A program made the position numbers and the translations under genes. Of a stretch of 64,000 nt of DNA, positions 38,601 to 49,460 are shown piece after piece. The DNA lies in assembly GCA_037975125.1 (NCBI GenBank), contig CM075853.1, positions 31,532,795 through 31,596,794 on the forward strand, written 5' to 3'. The notes below the pieces were generated by a model, which saw only the letters and a list, made by a program, of their open reading frames with translations, was not told the DNA's origin and did not search any database. How positions within the stretch are numbered: position 1 is the stretch's first letter; each line of letters opens with the position of its first letter. This DNA comes from Latrodectus hesperus (taxonomy: Eukaryota; Arthropoda; Arachnida; Araneae; Theridiidae).

Positions 38601-40129
38601 GAAATAGAGACAAAAACAAATTAAAATTATTTAATTTTAATTTTCATTATATATTTCACTTTTATAACTACTAGTTATATTATTTAAACACGTGAATAAT
38701 TTTTCAGAAAGCTTGTTTTAGATTTTAAAATTAATTAGATAACAGTTTCATTATATATATATATTGAGCTTGCTTACATATATGTAGGTATGTATATATT
38801 AACACGAGAATATGAGAGTGAATTGTAGATTAATGCAGGTTTTAATAAGTCTTTCAGTATCACATTCATAACAACATCAAAATTCAGTAGTAATTATAGA
38901 TCCTAAATCATTTAAGAACTTTATAATTTGAATTAATTACGTTCTGTGAGAAAAATGTTTTGAGAAACAAGTTGAATATGTCTCAGACGCTTGAAATAGG
39001 TCACACAGGATATAAAAAACTCTAACCTCGTGAATTTATTTGCGGTTTAAAAACATTGTCATTGTTTTTTATAATGAAAATTTTAAATAAAGAAAAGATA
39101 ATTAAATAACATTTTAAACGATATATTGTTTTTCGAGTCTCTATATGATACATTTGATTACAATAATTCACGATTTTATTAAATCTGTGATTTAATGGTT
39201 TAAGAAAAAAATGGTAATATATATGTGTTTTAAAAATATTGAGACTTGTGACATACGATTTAAAACTGATATGCAAAGCACATTTTTAAAAACTAACAAG
39301 TGATTGCATACAAAAGAAAGAAAAATTTTAAATCTGCAGATTTAGTGAATTAATTTCGAATTCTAACAGAACTATTTAATCAAATTTCTAGTGGTAATAA
39401 GAATTTAGTTGTCTCAAATGATAACAAGGACAGCTAACTGAGCCCTAAATTACAGCTGCTATGAAGCAAGGTATTGAAATTCTATATCTTTAAATTGAGG
39501 ATATTAAAATATAAATAATTTTCAGAACTAGCTAGCGTTTTTATTTCAGGAACTGTTATATAAACTTTTTCTTTATATATCTATTATTCTTACAAAACAA
39601 AAAATGTATTTAGGGATTTACAAATTATAACTAGACAATATTAATTGCTGAATCGTATATTGCTTAATGATGCATACATTTACTTTTTGAAATTGCTGGT
39701 CATATGTAGCTACTTCTGATGAATAAAAATAGTTATGAATTTTTTAAATTTTTAACCATATCAAAAATTGATTAATGGTTTTATAATATAATATAAAGGA
39801 AGGTACTGTTCTCTTGACATACATATGGCTTTATTGAAGTTTAATGTCCTTTTTTGCTTGATAAGTGTGAATATATGGATACTAAAATTCAGTTTCAATT
39901 CTTTTACCTCTCCGTAATTCAACTCTCAAAATATCTGTAAGTAGGTAAGAAATGGTCGTGAAATCTGAAGCTTTATGCTAATTAAGTGCTCATAGCTCAC
40001 ACATATTAAAGAACATTTTACAAATTGATTCAAACAATGGAAATATTTGAAGATGATTGAGTTTCCGTAAATTAGAAGCAAAAAAAATGCTTTAGATTAC
40101 CAAGACTTGATCTGCAACTCACAGAAATA
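35700..40129. other. AT-rich intron sequence, nothing recognised
   Basis: No element ends, tRNA-like heads or coding pattern. The 16-bp palindrome at 36349 and a short TA run at 38755 are the only structured spots. Confidence 0.6.
36349..36364. repeat. 16-bp perfect palindrome with CAGCTG core
   Basis: GTTCACAGCTGTGAAC is a perfect palindrome in a modestly GC-richer spot and contains an E-box-type CAGCTG. It is short enough to arise by chance. Confidence 0.6.
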
Positions 40130-40310
40130 TTATTTCAATTGGAGGACATTGAGATCACGATCTATCTAACGAAACCCAGCAGATTTAGTAAACAGGACTT
40201 ATTACTGTTAAATAGGGAATCGAACTCCTTAACTTCCGATGAGAAAGGCGCCTTTGCCAACAAGGCTGCAATGGCTCATAATGTCAGCATCTACAATAGA
40301 AAGAAAAGGT
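40130..40310 (-). mobile_element. SINE family D, diverged copy (minus strand)
   Basis: On the minus strand the sequence reads TTGTTGGCAAAGGCGCC (A-box-like), then GAGTTCGATTCCC (a good B box), then CTCAATGTCCTCCAATTGAA, matching the order in 27551-27842. The 3' third is absent. A plus-strand open frame here is not a gene. Confidence 0.6.
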
Positions 40311-42438
40311 TCATTTGTAATACTTTTCTGGCTGCCAATTTCTGCTGACTTTAAAAGTCACGAAACACTGCCAACCATTTCGTAATTCTGAACCAAAGTC
40401 AAGTGATGAGAAGGTCAAGAAGAGCACAGGCGCCATCCCGGTACCTACGCTGGCATCTTCCTCTCCTCACCAGAGAAGGACATTGCAAATTAGTATTAAA
40501 AACGCGATGGCTCATCGACTAAATCGCATATAGAACAAATAGATTTCCAGTAACGAGAACGATGTCTGTGTCCAGAAAATTGCAGTTTCCAGAAATCGGG
40601 GGTCAGAAACATTCTTATTTCTAGCTGCCTATATCTGTGTGATAACGATACCCACAAAACACACACAGCCACCTCTTATTTTTGATCCAATTTTTAATAA
40701 AAAAGCTGAAAACTGAGATGGAATAATCTTCTTCATATAGTGCCATGCTGGAAAATGGACATTGAGTCCAACGGAACTCTTCTAAGAATATGCCCTTTCC
40801 TTTCAGCAGTCTATATCTGAATCAGACATCAAATATTCTGTCTTCCAGTCACAAAAAGAATGCTTTTTTCCACCAGACTGCCATGAAATAGAAACTACTA
40901 GTTATGGCGTAAATAATGTATTTCATTTAAAGGTGAATACTTTAACTTATAAGCCGAAACATAAAAATAATTTCACGCGCACTATTGACAATATTTCAAG
41001 ATGCTAAGCAAAATAATGACCCTATTTCTGGAGACAAAAAAGCCAGAAATAATCTTTCATTTATTAAGAGGCTCATGTGGTTTGCTATAAGAATAACTAC
41101 GAAGAATAATTTAGGAACTCACAGAAATCTCATTTGACAAAATTTCCACGCATCTTCCTTTGTAATTGAATTCCATATATCTTCTCTTTTGAAGATAAAG
41201 AATAGATTCAATTTTGGAGCAGGCATAGGTAGAAAAATCTCCAGGTTTGATTCTGGGAAACAACGTTTTCTACATTTTTTATTGCTGCAATTAGAATATG
41301 TATCGTCTCAAGCAAACACTGTCTCCTTTTGTCCTTAGCAAAAATTTATCATCACATTGAATTCCTTCATTCTGTCCATGCTAGTTGCAAAATCACTCCA
41401 AACCATCATAGAATATAGTATGAAAATGGTTTTTTCATAATTTGTAATTTAAATGTATATTCTAGAACCAATAAATATTCTCGCATAAAAAGCTGATAAA
41501 CACCTGTATTTTTTCTACAATTACATCAAATTAATTCCATTGTTATACGATCTACATTTTTGGATAAGTATTTCTACCGGCTATAGAAACCAATGCATTC
41601 AATTGTCATTCAGTTTTGAATGACACATAGAGACGAGATAAATATATGAGTTGGTATCACATCAAATTCCCATAACAGACCTCATCAACACATAGACGCT
41701 GAACTACGCAAAAGTATAACTAGCCAAAACTCCTTAAAAATGATCAGAACAATAGTATTTGGCGGGACTAAACTTTGTATACGAGAAAGCTGCATTTTTT
41801 TCTTTATTATAAATCGAATTTAAATTATATTTTTTTGGATATTTTTCAGCAGTTTATGTTCACGGTTACAATATTTGATACACATCAAATATTGAATATA
41901 TTCGATACATTTCAATATTTGATTCCGAAACGTATTCTATGAATTGTCCAAGAGAATTTCTTTCACACTATCTTTCATTTCTAAATGTGATTACCATTTT
42001 TTAACTTTCAATGTGATTTCTAATAATTTTTTATTTTAATAAATTTAATTAGACAATAAATTTTTGCTTTTTTTTGAAATTGAATTTTGGACAATGAATT
42101 TAATCAGATTCAATTTGTTTTTGGAAATTAAGAAACATAATCAGTATTGCACATCGAATTAGTAAATAGAAACATGTGAATAAGGACATCATATTTCTCT
42201 ACGTTTAAAACTTTATATGAAAATCGAGAACCAGTATGAATATCAATTTAGGATTAAAAACAATTTAATATCATAAAAATACTATCTTTATACCAGTTAC
42301 GTTCACGATTTCGATTTCCATTTTTGGAAATTATTCCAAAATGAATTCTATAGACTGTTTCAGATTAAATGGTATCTTCACATTATCTTAGTTTTTAATC
42401 ATTCAAAATTTTTAAATATTGTATGATTTCTAAGAAAT
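40311..42438. other. Intron sequence with possible old repeats
   Basis: Segments near 41860-41990 and 42300-42410 look like diverged copies of each other (both with GTTCACG…, ATTCC-AAA-…ATTCTAT, TCACA-TATCTT). 40400-40490 may be a decayed relative of repeat E. No genes were seen. Confidence 0.4.
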
Positions 42439-42698
42439 CACAGGTGCCGTATAATCCAGTATGCCAAATTCTGAGATTGGCGATTATTTTGGTGGATTTT
42501 ATCACGTATCTGGCAATTTCGTTCGTATTACCAATTCATACATATGCAGACCTATAAAAATTATGCAAAAAATTCAATTTTGGTATCCCTAGTATTTACG
42601 GCATCTTGCACGTCACGATACGTCATCTTGGCAACATTTCTTCATCGCCAAAAAATATTCATTCAGAATTTGGAATCATGGATTATACGGCACCTGTG
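42439..42698. mobile_element. 260-bp MITE with about 36-bp terminal inverted repeats
   Basis: The left end (42439-42474) and the reverse complement of the right end (42663-42698) share CACAGGTGCCGTATAATCCA, then CCAAATTCTGA, with only 4-5 mismatches in 36 bases. The interior is non-coding. I found no convincing target duplication with either possible boundary, so the superfamily is undecided. Short plus-strand open frame 42544-42747 crosses the end and is not a gene. Confidence 0.75.
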
Positions 42699-43168
42699 CC
42701 AAAATCTTTCTTTTAGTAAATTTAAGAAGATAATATATTCTTACTAAATGTATTGCAAAAAATATCCAGACTCGATTTACTTTTACGATTGAAAAGTATC
42801 ATCAATTTCACTTAAATAATCAAAACTGATGTTTTACCTCTTAAAACTTATTAAAAATTGAATATTGGTGACAATTTATAAAAATTGATAATATTTTTAA
42901 TTGGTTTTCTTTGAAGAAACTTTGTACAGAAAGATAATATCTTTCCTAAATCTTACAAGTAATTCTATACAAAGTTTTACTTTTAAAAGAGGGAAACATA
43001 TCTTACATTTTGATTTCGAAAACTATTGGTCGAAGTTATGAAGTAAAAAATATTATGAAATATCAATTAAAATACAATTCATATTATTTATTTCTTACAA
43101 ATCTATTAAATTTGTACGTTTCTTTTTATAGCTTATATCTTTTAAAGAAATAATTTGTCAATAACAAT

Positions 43169-43201
43169 CAAAATGAAGCATATAAAATATGCTTCATTTT
43201 G
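43169..43201. repeat. Perfect 15-bp hairpin, 3-base loop
   Basis: CAAAATGAAGCATAT (43169-43183) pairs exactly with 43187-43201 around AAA. Confidence 0.88.
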
Positions 43202-43599
43202 AAATTTTTCTCTTATAATATATATATATAAATTACATAATGTATTAAAAATATTGTAAGAAAATCCATTTTAAATTTAAAAGCATAAAAATAAATGGGA
43301 GTTCTAGAAAATTACATTTGAAAAAAAAATTTTTATGAGCATGAAAAGAAAACTTATATATTTTATTTAATTATATTATCAATAAAAATGTTCATCTTTG
43401 ATAAAGAATATTACAGTATTATGTAAGTAGTAACAATGTATAATCAATTACAATTAAAAATGCTGAAATCCCAGGTGTGTTCCAAAATTTATCATATAAA
43501 ATATATAAAATAAAACACATATTTATGCATAGTATTTTTTAACTGGATTAGGATAAGATAATTATATAAATGGAATTTTTATAAATATTGCACAATATA

Positions 43600-43830
43600 A
43601 GGTCTAGTTGTGGATTAGTGATAAGACAGCGATCTTCAAAGCATAAGGTCCAAATTTCGATTCTAGCCACTGTTGACGAACGGAAGATCGACACTGCGTT
43701 TATGCATGCACATCTGTCCGTGAGTGCTTGAGAATCTTCTATGTTTCTTTGTTTAAAACACATGAATGATACACAGTATCTTCGAAAAGGTTTTCCGGGA
43801 TGCAATTATGCGGTAGACATTAAACTGCGT
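43600..43830 (+). mobile_element. tRNA-derived SINE, family F, copy 1
   Basis: The tRNA-like start is GTGGATTAGTGATAAGACAG followed by a B-box-like TTTCGATTCTAG. It is followed by CACTGTTGACGAACGGAAGA and GAGTGCTTGAGAATCTTCT. These blocks recur in the same order on the minus strand at 45484-45720, and partly at 35450-35695. Confidence 0.6.
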
Positions 43831-44062
43831 TAATCTGTCCATGGCGGGTATCCAAATATTGCATAGTTATCATGAAATAGTTCACAATAAAATGAAAAAA
43901 AACTGCATATATATTTTTTACATAAATACTAGCAAAATTCCATATAGGAATATAATTTTGAAAGATAGTTTCAATGTTTTAATTAAAAAGTTTTGTTTAC
44001 TAATAAAATCGAAAACTTTTATAATTAAAATGGAAACTCTTGAAAAGAATGCTTAGATATAC

Positions 44063-44360
44063 ATTTTTTTCCAATGGCGGGCGCACTTGGGTGACGAACC
44101 CTATGCCACAACAAGGCCAGAAACTGCTACTCATTTATCGTTACCCAGCGGGCACCTGTGAACCAAATCACGGAGGCGATAACGTTACCCGCGCCATACC
44201 ATCATACATTATAGGGTGGGCCACATTCATACCACATCACAGAAGAAAGGACAGACAAACACAGAAGGAAAGAAACATCCATGCCCGAATCGGGATTTGA
44301 ACCCAGGACCCACAGCTCAGGAGTCAGGAACGCTAACCACTCAGCCATTGGTCGGCTTGA
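44063..44360 (-). mobile_element. tRNA-derived SINE, family A, copy 2
   Basis: This is a second copy of the repeat at 301-582, in the same orientation. The minus-strand head reads AATGGCTGAGTGGTTAGCG with a B box GGTTCAAATCC, closer to a tRNA than copy 1. Shared body blocks include GACGAACCCTATGCCAC and GAAACTGCTACTCA (plus-strand reading). It too has a (TA)n array (44382-44464) just beyond its tRNA-like end. The open frames crossing it are not genes. Confidence 0.85.
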
Positions 44361-44378
44361 ATGCTTATACATATAAAA

Positions 44379-44381
<3 letters not shown>

Positions 44382-44460
<79 letters not shown>

Positions 44461-44464
44461 TATA
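44382..44464. repeat. (TA)n microsatellite
   Basis: About 40 TA units with one C interruption, lying beyond the tRNA-like head of family A SINE copy 2. Confidence 0.97.
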
Positions 44465-44944
44465 AGAATAACCGTGTTCAAATTTACAAAAGGAAAAGCA
44501 GCAAAATTTCCAAGAATCCACAAACCGACAGATATACAGTATAAGTATGATATATCCTTCCCAAGAGATTTCTCGCCAAATCTGCTGCTCTTTGTTTTGA
44601 TTATAGTGTTTCCGGTTTTCACTTTGGTGTTGTCAATTTGAATTTTTATTGCATTTTTGCATTTTTTATTGGTTTTTTTCCCCTTGTTTTACGTAATTTT
44701 GTTTCATAGGTCAGTTTATTTTAAGTGTCATCAGCATTAGGATTGCTTGGCGATGAAAAAAATTCACAAATGTCGCCAGTGATCAACAGAGATGTTTTAT
44801 TCAGATTAGCATAATCGTACTATTTGGCTACAGTACGTCATTTGTCATAAGCTGTTGTAAGATACTAAACATCTGACCCGTTTGTACTATTAATGAAAAA
44901 TTCCTCTTGCAAAAAGACTATTTTTAGATATTAACATGTATTGT

Positions 44945-45010
44945 CATAAGAGAGGAGACCCAGAGAATTTCTAAGCACCTACCAGACAGATAAGCATGTA
45001 GAAAACAGAA
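44945..45010 (-). mobile_element. SINE family F, 3'-end fragment
   Basis: The plus-strand blocks GTCATAAGAGAGGAGACCCA, AAGCACCTACCAGA and GCATGTAGAAA parallel those at 45484-45545 in the same orientation. Together with copy 2 it brackets repeat E at 45110-45420. Confidence 0.5.
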
Positions 45011-45109
45011 ACATGCAAGACATTGACGAAACATTGTAAATAGTCAAAGAGTTGACAATTGTTGCAAGTTGTTTTTGAGCTCCAGTAGCTTCACGCCACT
45101 CCCCATTAA

Positions 45110-45420
45110 GATCAACATCATTTGCTGCGAGCAGTGATTGGAAGGGTGGCCACATTCTCCTCCACTGGAACTCCGTGGGTTGGCGACGTGTTCACGTTAA
45201 TGTGTGACGTCCAATGTCCTTCCGTTGGTGTGGCGTAGTTGTGGTGGAGGGTGTCAGCTCAGGTGGAACCTCGTAACCTGACCGTGGTTTAAAATTGGCG
45301 AATATTCCAAATCCGTTAACATGGCGAGTACTCCAATTCCGTTAACCTAAAGGTAGACTCTGGGGCTCGCCTACACAGCTGTGTGTATTCGAGCCCCGGA
45401 GTCTACCTGTAAAATGCTTT
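45110..45420 (+). repeat. Repeat family E, copy 1, ending in a 19-bp hairpin
   Basis: This GC-richer repeat shares GGTGTGG…GAGGGTG-CAGCTCAG-TG…TGACCGTGGTT-AAAATT…TTCCAAA-CCGTTAA with the minus strand of 34912-35125. Inside is a 26-bp unit in two tandem copies (45296-45321, 45322-45347). At its end is a hairpin with 19-bp arms (45351-45369 and 45390-45408, one G-T type mismatch), whose loop holds the palindrome ACACAGCTGTGT. No coding potential was seen. It may be a SINE tail or a non-autonomous element. Confidence 0.6.
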
Positions 45421-45483
45421 TCAATCACAATAAATAATCAATTTCTAGGAAGACTTTTCATAGATTATGATCGGTACTCAACT

Positions 45484-45720
45484 GTCATAAGGAAGGACAC
45501 AGAAAACTCTCAAGCACCTACCCTAATAATTCTGCATGTAGATAGAAAGAGCGCAATGCCACTCTTCCGTTGCTTAACAATGGATGAAATCGTACCGGGA
45601 CTTCCGTTCCAAAGATCACTGGTGAGCTCTGCTGTAAGTACTTGACAATCGATTCTTACAACAGAACGCACCATAGTTTGACAACGTAAGGAATTACTTA
45701 TCGTTTTGAAATTAGTTGTT
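45484..45720 (-). mobile_element. SINE family F, copy 2
   Basis: The minus strand reads AGTGATCTTTGGAACGGAAG, then CCATTGTTAAGCAACGGAAG, then GGTAGGTGCTTGAGAGTTTT and CTGTGTCCTTCCTTATGAC, in line with 43600-43830. The 3' end also matches 44945-45010. Confidence 0.6.
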
Positions 45721-45801
45721 AATATCATAATAAAAATTTATTAATTAATATGTCATTTTGCATTATTTTGGAAAATTAATTTAACAGTTAAATCACGAAA
45801 A

Positions 45802-46083
45802 GCCCGTTGGCTTAGTGGTAATACTTCGTACTAAAATAGGTACAGGTCCGAGGTTCGATTTTTGGGTAGGGCAATGTCTCCTACACCTTTCATCCCTTCA
45901 GTGAGTTGATTAATTTAGCGCCAAACATGCTTGGGAACTAAATGCTGTGAGTTTCGCGTTAGGCTGATAATGAAACTGGGACATATGCTTTGCACCAAGC
46001 GTCCTCGGGCAGAAAAAAAAATGTGGGCACTCTAGTCCTTGGCAAGCATTGGGCTATCATGCAACCGGTTTAGCTTTTTTTTT
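45802..46083 (+). mobile_element. tRNA-derived SINE, family B, copy 2
   Basis: This copy is homologous to 17355-17634 along its whole length (head GCCCGTTGGCTTAGTGGTAA, CTTTCATCCCTTCAGTGAG, AAACATGCTTGGGAACTAAA, GTTAGGCTGA). It is more diverged, with a damaged B box. It is flanked by AGTTAAAT at 45786-45793 and 46084-46091, an exact 8-bp core of a longer imperfect target duplication. Confidence 0.88.
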
Positions 46084-46386
46084 AGTTAAATTCAAGAGAA
46101 CTGCATTTTTGCTATAAAGAGTATATACTTTAGCAAGCTTTTTACTTATTACATGTGACAGAATAGCAAATAATATCATAAGTTCTTACATAAGCAATCA
46201 TTTAATTGAGAAAGAGAGATATTACAAAAAGTATCTCAATTTCTCTGTGTGAGTGTGCATAAAATACAAACAAACATTTTGTTGACAAAATAACTTCCTT
46301 TTATGATTGCAAAGAAAATTATAAAGAATAAAACATAATCATAAGAGTTAATTTTTATTATTTAAATAATAACTAAGCAGGTAATA

Positions 46387-46424
46387 ATCAATGGGTATTA
46401 AATAATTATTTAATACCCATTGAT
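46387..46424. repeat. 38-bp perfect palindrome without loop
   Basis: ATCAATGGGTATTAAATAA is followed directly by its own reverse complement. Outer flanks (gtaata / taattac) are nearly symmetrical as well. Confidence 0.93.
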
Positions 46425-48305
46425 AATAATTACTTAAATAATTATGTAATTATTTTTACATGATTTTCTTTCATTTCCAATTTTCTTTTTTTCTTCTTTT
46501 TTATATTTTAAGAAATAAAACGAAATTGGAAATCAAGAAATTAAAATTTTCCTATATCAAAGCTAGATAGGAAAATTAATTTATTTTAAAATTAGACGGA
46601 AGAACATGTATGGCAAGTTGTTCATTAGCATGAGTAGGTTATTTTCTCAATGCTTTTTATTTATCTATAGGAAGCAAAAATATATGCAGGAAGTCAAGAA
46701 GTATACTTACTTTCTAACTCATTTTAGAGATGTAAAATAAGTATTTTAAAATGATTTTTCTTCTGACTTATATAAAATAATTTTAGATTCTAATTAAAAT
46801 ATACTGTTTCTTGGTGTTACATTATTCATAAATAAAATTAACTACTCGCAACTTTGCAGTTAAAAACTAAAATGTAAATTAGAATAATTTCACTGCGTGA
46901 CATTTCAAATTTAATTTAATTTATAAAACTTCTCCGATAAAACTGTTCAAGACTCATTGCTTAAATCAAATATCAAATTAATTCATTTTAATATACGTAT
47001 TTCAGAATTTAGATTTTTATTCGCATTTAAGTAAGAATTAAAAAAAATAAATGATTCAAAGATATATTAAAATAAGTATTGCTAAATCTTGTTTATGTAC
47101 CTGTAATTAATTAATCAATTTAAATTTAATTTTTAAATTTAAATTGATTAATTAATTTAAATTGAAAAATATTTTTATATATTTTTATAACTTAACAATA
47201 TTTTTTTAAAAAACAACATATTATATATTTTAAGAAATTAAGAAAAAGATATTGTTATAACATATATTACAAAAGTTTACAAACAAAATAATCTTCCAAT
47301 GGTTTTGAAACATTTAAAAGTAATATTAATGTAAGCGTTATATTTTAAATGCAATTAAAAGAAATGTGTTAATTTTATAATATTTAAATATAAATTTACA
47401 TATCTCACAATGAATAATTTGTATATGATATGAGCTTTTACGAAGTATTGGAATCATTTTTTTTTGTGTATAACATTATCGAAGCGACAAGTGCATCTAT
47501 AAAAGTTACCCCTGTGTGTGTGTTAAATCTATACCATCATTGATTTAAAATATGGTTCAACTTCTGTATAGTGAATGTAAAAAGTATATTTATATACATA
47601 AGAACTTAGTTTATGCCTTAGCAATTAGATGAATGAAATTTATTGTTTTTAATTTGTTATACTGATATCAAAAACAGATATTTTATTATATCTGTAATAA
47701 ATTCTGCAACTGGTTTAAATAAACTCTTGCCTTTGTTAATGGGTTTATTTTTTTTTGTACGAGCAAAATGCGATTAAGAAACAAATGGGTATAACAGCAT
47801 ATACGTTTCTTTACAAAGAAAAAAGACATAAAAATCGAAATTAAAATTGATTCTTTTTTAGCTATGCAATGTATGGTAGTATACATGCTCTTAATTAAAA
47901 ATAGTCGATAAAAATTTTCTAAATCATTTTAAAAACAAACTTTGTTTAAATTAATTTTAAAAATTTTAATTTTTTTTAGTTTTTTAGATTTATGTTTGGT
48001 GGATTAATTAAGATAACAATTAAATTATTCAAATTATTCTTCATAAATCAAAGTTACATCATCTGCATACTTTCCGATAATTTGTTATGTTTCACTACTG
48101 AAGCCGAAAAGTGTCTTTTATGTTAGATTCAATAAGTTATTTGAAATATTTCAATAGTATTTATTTGCTAGACTTATGAAAATTAAATTTCAATAATATT
48201 TAGTAACAGTATTAAGAAATATTAGATAAATGTTATGTTTTTTGGTAAAAAGACATAATGCAAGAAATTTTGAATTTATGAATCGATTGTAAAATAATTC
48301 ATTAA
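46425..48305. other. AT-rich intron sequence next to the first coding exon
   Basis: Apart from the 22-bp-arm inverted repeat at 47107 nothing is recognisable up to the splice donor. Confidence 0.6.
47107..47155. repeat. Inverted repeat, 22-bp perfect arms, 5-base loop
   Basis: The arms TTAATTAATCAATTTAAATTTA (given as positions 47107-47128) and 47134-47155 are exact reverse complements. The composition is almost purely AT, so its information content is lower than that of the other hairpins. Confidence 0.88.
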
Positions 48306-48310
48306 CTTAC

Positions 48311-48975
48311 CTTGTCTCATTTTTGCTGTTCTTGTAGGTGCTCTTGTAAAATCCAACAATGCCACCTGTCAGATTCCCGCTAAATTCAAACCGCAGTACA
48401 TATTTGCCGGGCCTCATCCGGTTTTCAGTTTCCAGTACATAATACTCATTCGGAGGGTACAGAAACTGCTTCTTCAGTTCTACTTCTTCCTCCAAATCCG
48501 GATAAAGCACGCCAGAATCTGTTATCGTCAGTCGGTAAGCATGTACTATAAAGAACTTGGTGTCTCTGGTGACGTTGACCGTTATATTGACCATTCCAGT
48601 GAACGCACCTCCTTCCAAGTCGGGGTGCAGCAGGAGATCGTAGTGCAGGGGGGTGATGTATTTTGGTAGCCTGAAGTCATGCCAAACATGGTCTTCCGGG
48701 AGCGATTCTGTGGTAACAGCTGAGGAATCCGACTGGTCCATCCGACGGGTGGTCGCTGAAGCTGCTTGTGGCTTGGGAGTGTGGAAAGCAGAATCCAGAA
48801 CTGGATGCCCAAAATCATTGGTATGTATTGTACTTCCGGATTCTGATAGCAATGAATTTTCATGGTGAAGTTGCCCTTTCAAGACAAACACTAACAGTCC
48901 AACACTAAGAACTAAAAGAACAAAAATGACAATGGCAAAAATACATGAAGATTGAGGGACGAATACTTTAGCCAT
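48311..48975 (-). CDS. M1 zinc aminopeptidase, first coding exon (N-terminal part)
   Basis: This exon encodes residues 1-222 of a type II membrane M1-family metallopeptidase (aminopeptidase N / glutamyl aminopeptidase group), which removes N-terminal residues from peptides at the cell surface. Residues about 11-32 are a strongly hydrophobic signal-anchor. They follow a short cytoplasmic tail and are followed by a Ser/Thr-rich stalk (about 34-97). The M1 N-terminal beta domain starts near residue 98 with the typical FRLPKYITPLHYDL motif and runs through GFYKSTY. N-glycosylation sequons are seen at N130, N134, N201 and N219. The start ATG (48975) has a good context, AAAATGG. The exon ends with two bases of an Arg codon at a consensus donor (AG|GTAAGT, GT at 48310-48309). 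These bases pair in phase with the exon at 874-1015. The zinc-binding HEXXH and GAMEN motifs lie in later exons outside the window. Which M1 paralogue it is cannot be told from this part. Confidence 0.95.
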
Positions 48976-48991
48976 TTTGTTATTAGGTATT
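48976..48991 (-). other. 5'UTR stub with candidate 3' splice site upstream of the ATG
   Basis: Sixteen bases above the start codon the minus strand reads a pyrimidine-rich tract ending TTGACAG, a good 3' splice acceptor (AG at 48993-48992). This suggests the 5'UTR is split and that a non-coding first exon lies further upstream (higher coordinates). The call rests on sequence alone. The alternative is a transcription start just above the ATG. Confidence 0.45.
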
Positions 48992-49189
48992 CTGTCAAGA
49001 GTGAAGTAAAAAAATTCTAAAACGAAATTAAGTATTTAAATTCACTCCCACTTACTAACTGTACATTTCACAAGTAAATCATAATTCAAACCGAAAAATA
49101 AAATTAGAAAGTTTTTTTCTACAAAATATCACGGAAAAAATTGCATCCTAACATTTATTCCATAGGAATTAAGTTCCCAAAGAATGAAA

Positions 49190-49460
49190 CTTTATATAAG
49201 TACGGCGACATTGATAAGCGGATGAATTGTCATTGACCAGCCAATTACGTTTGCGAGATTATGACTGACTGATAGAGAATATTTTGCGAGCGGCTGGGGA
49301 CTTCCTCAGTTTCATGCGACAGCTTAAACTGGGACAACACCGCTGCCGTCGCCAAATTCGCCAAGAGAAGTGTTTCGTGGGATGTTCGACCTACAAAGAG
49401 CGCGCCGATTTGAATCAGAAAAACTGTAGGCGTTTTCGAAGAAGTTGAAAAAAAATAGTA
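49190..49460 (-). promoter_or_regulatory. GC-richer block upstream of the aminopeptidase; candidate promoter / 5' exon
   Basis: The block has a clearly higher GC content than the surrounding DNA and lies 0.2-0.5 kb upstream of the start codon. On the minus strand it holds a repeated TCAGTCAGTC initiator-like motif near 49262-49275 and a TATATAAAG box near 49189-49198. No clean GT donor pairs with the acceptor at 48992. It could be the core promoter, a 5' exon or simply an older insertion. An open frame on the minus strand (49245-49520) has no recognisable similarity. Confidence 0.3.

Noticed and set aside
48653..48868. Plus-strand 71-codon frame and minus-strand 93-codon frame inside the aminopeptidase exon
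   Set aside because: They are shadows of the real coding frame at 48311-48975.
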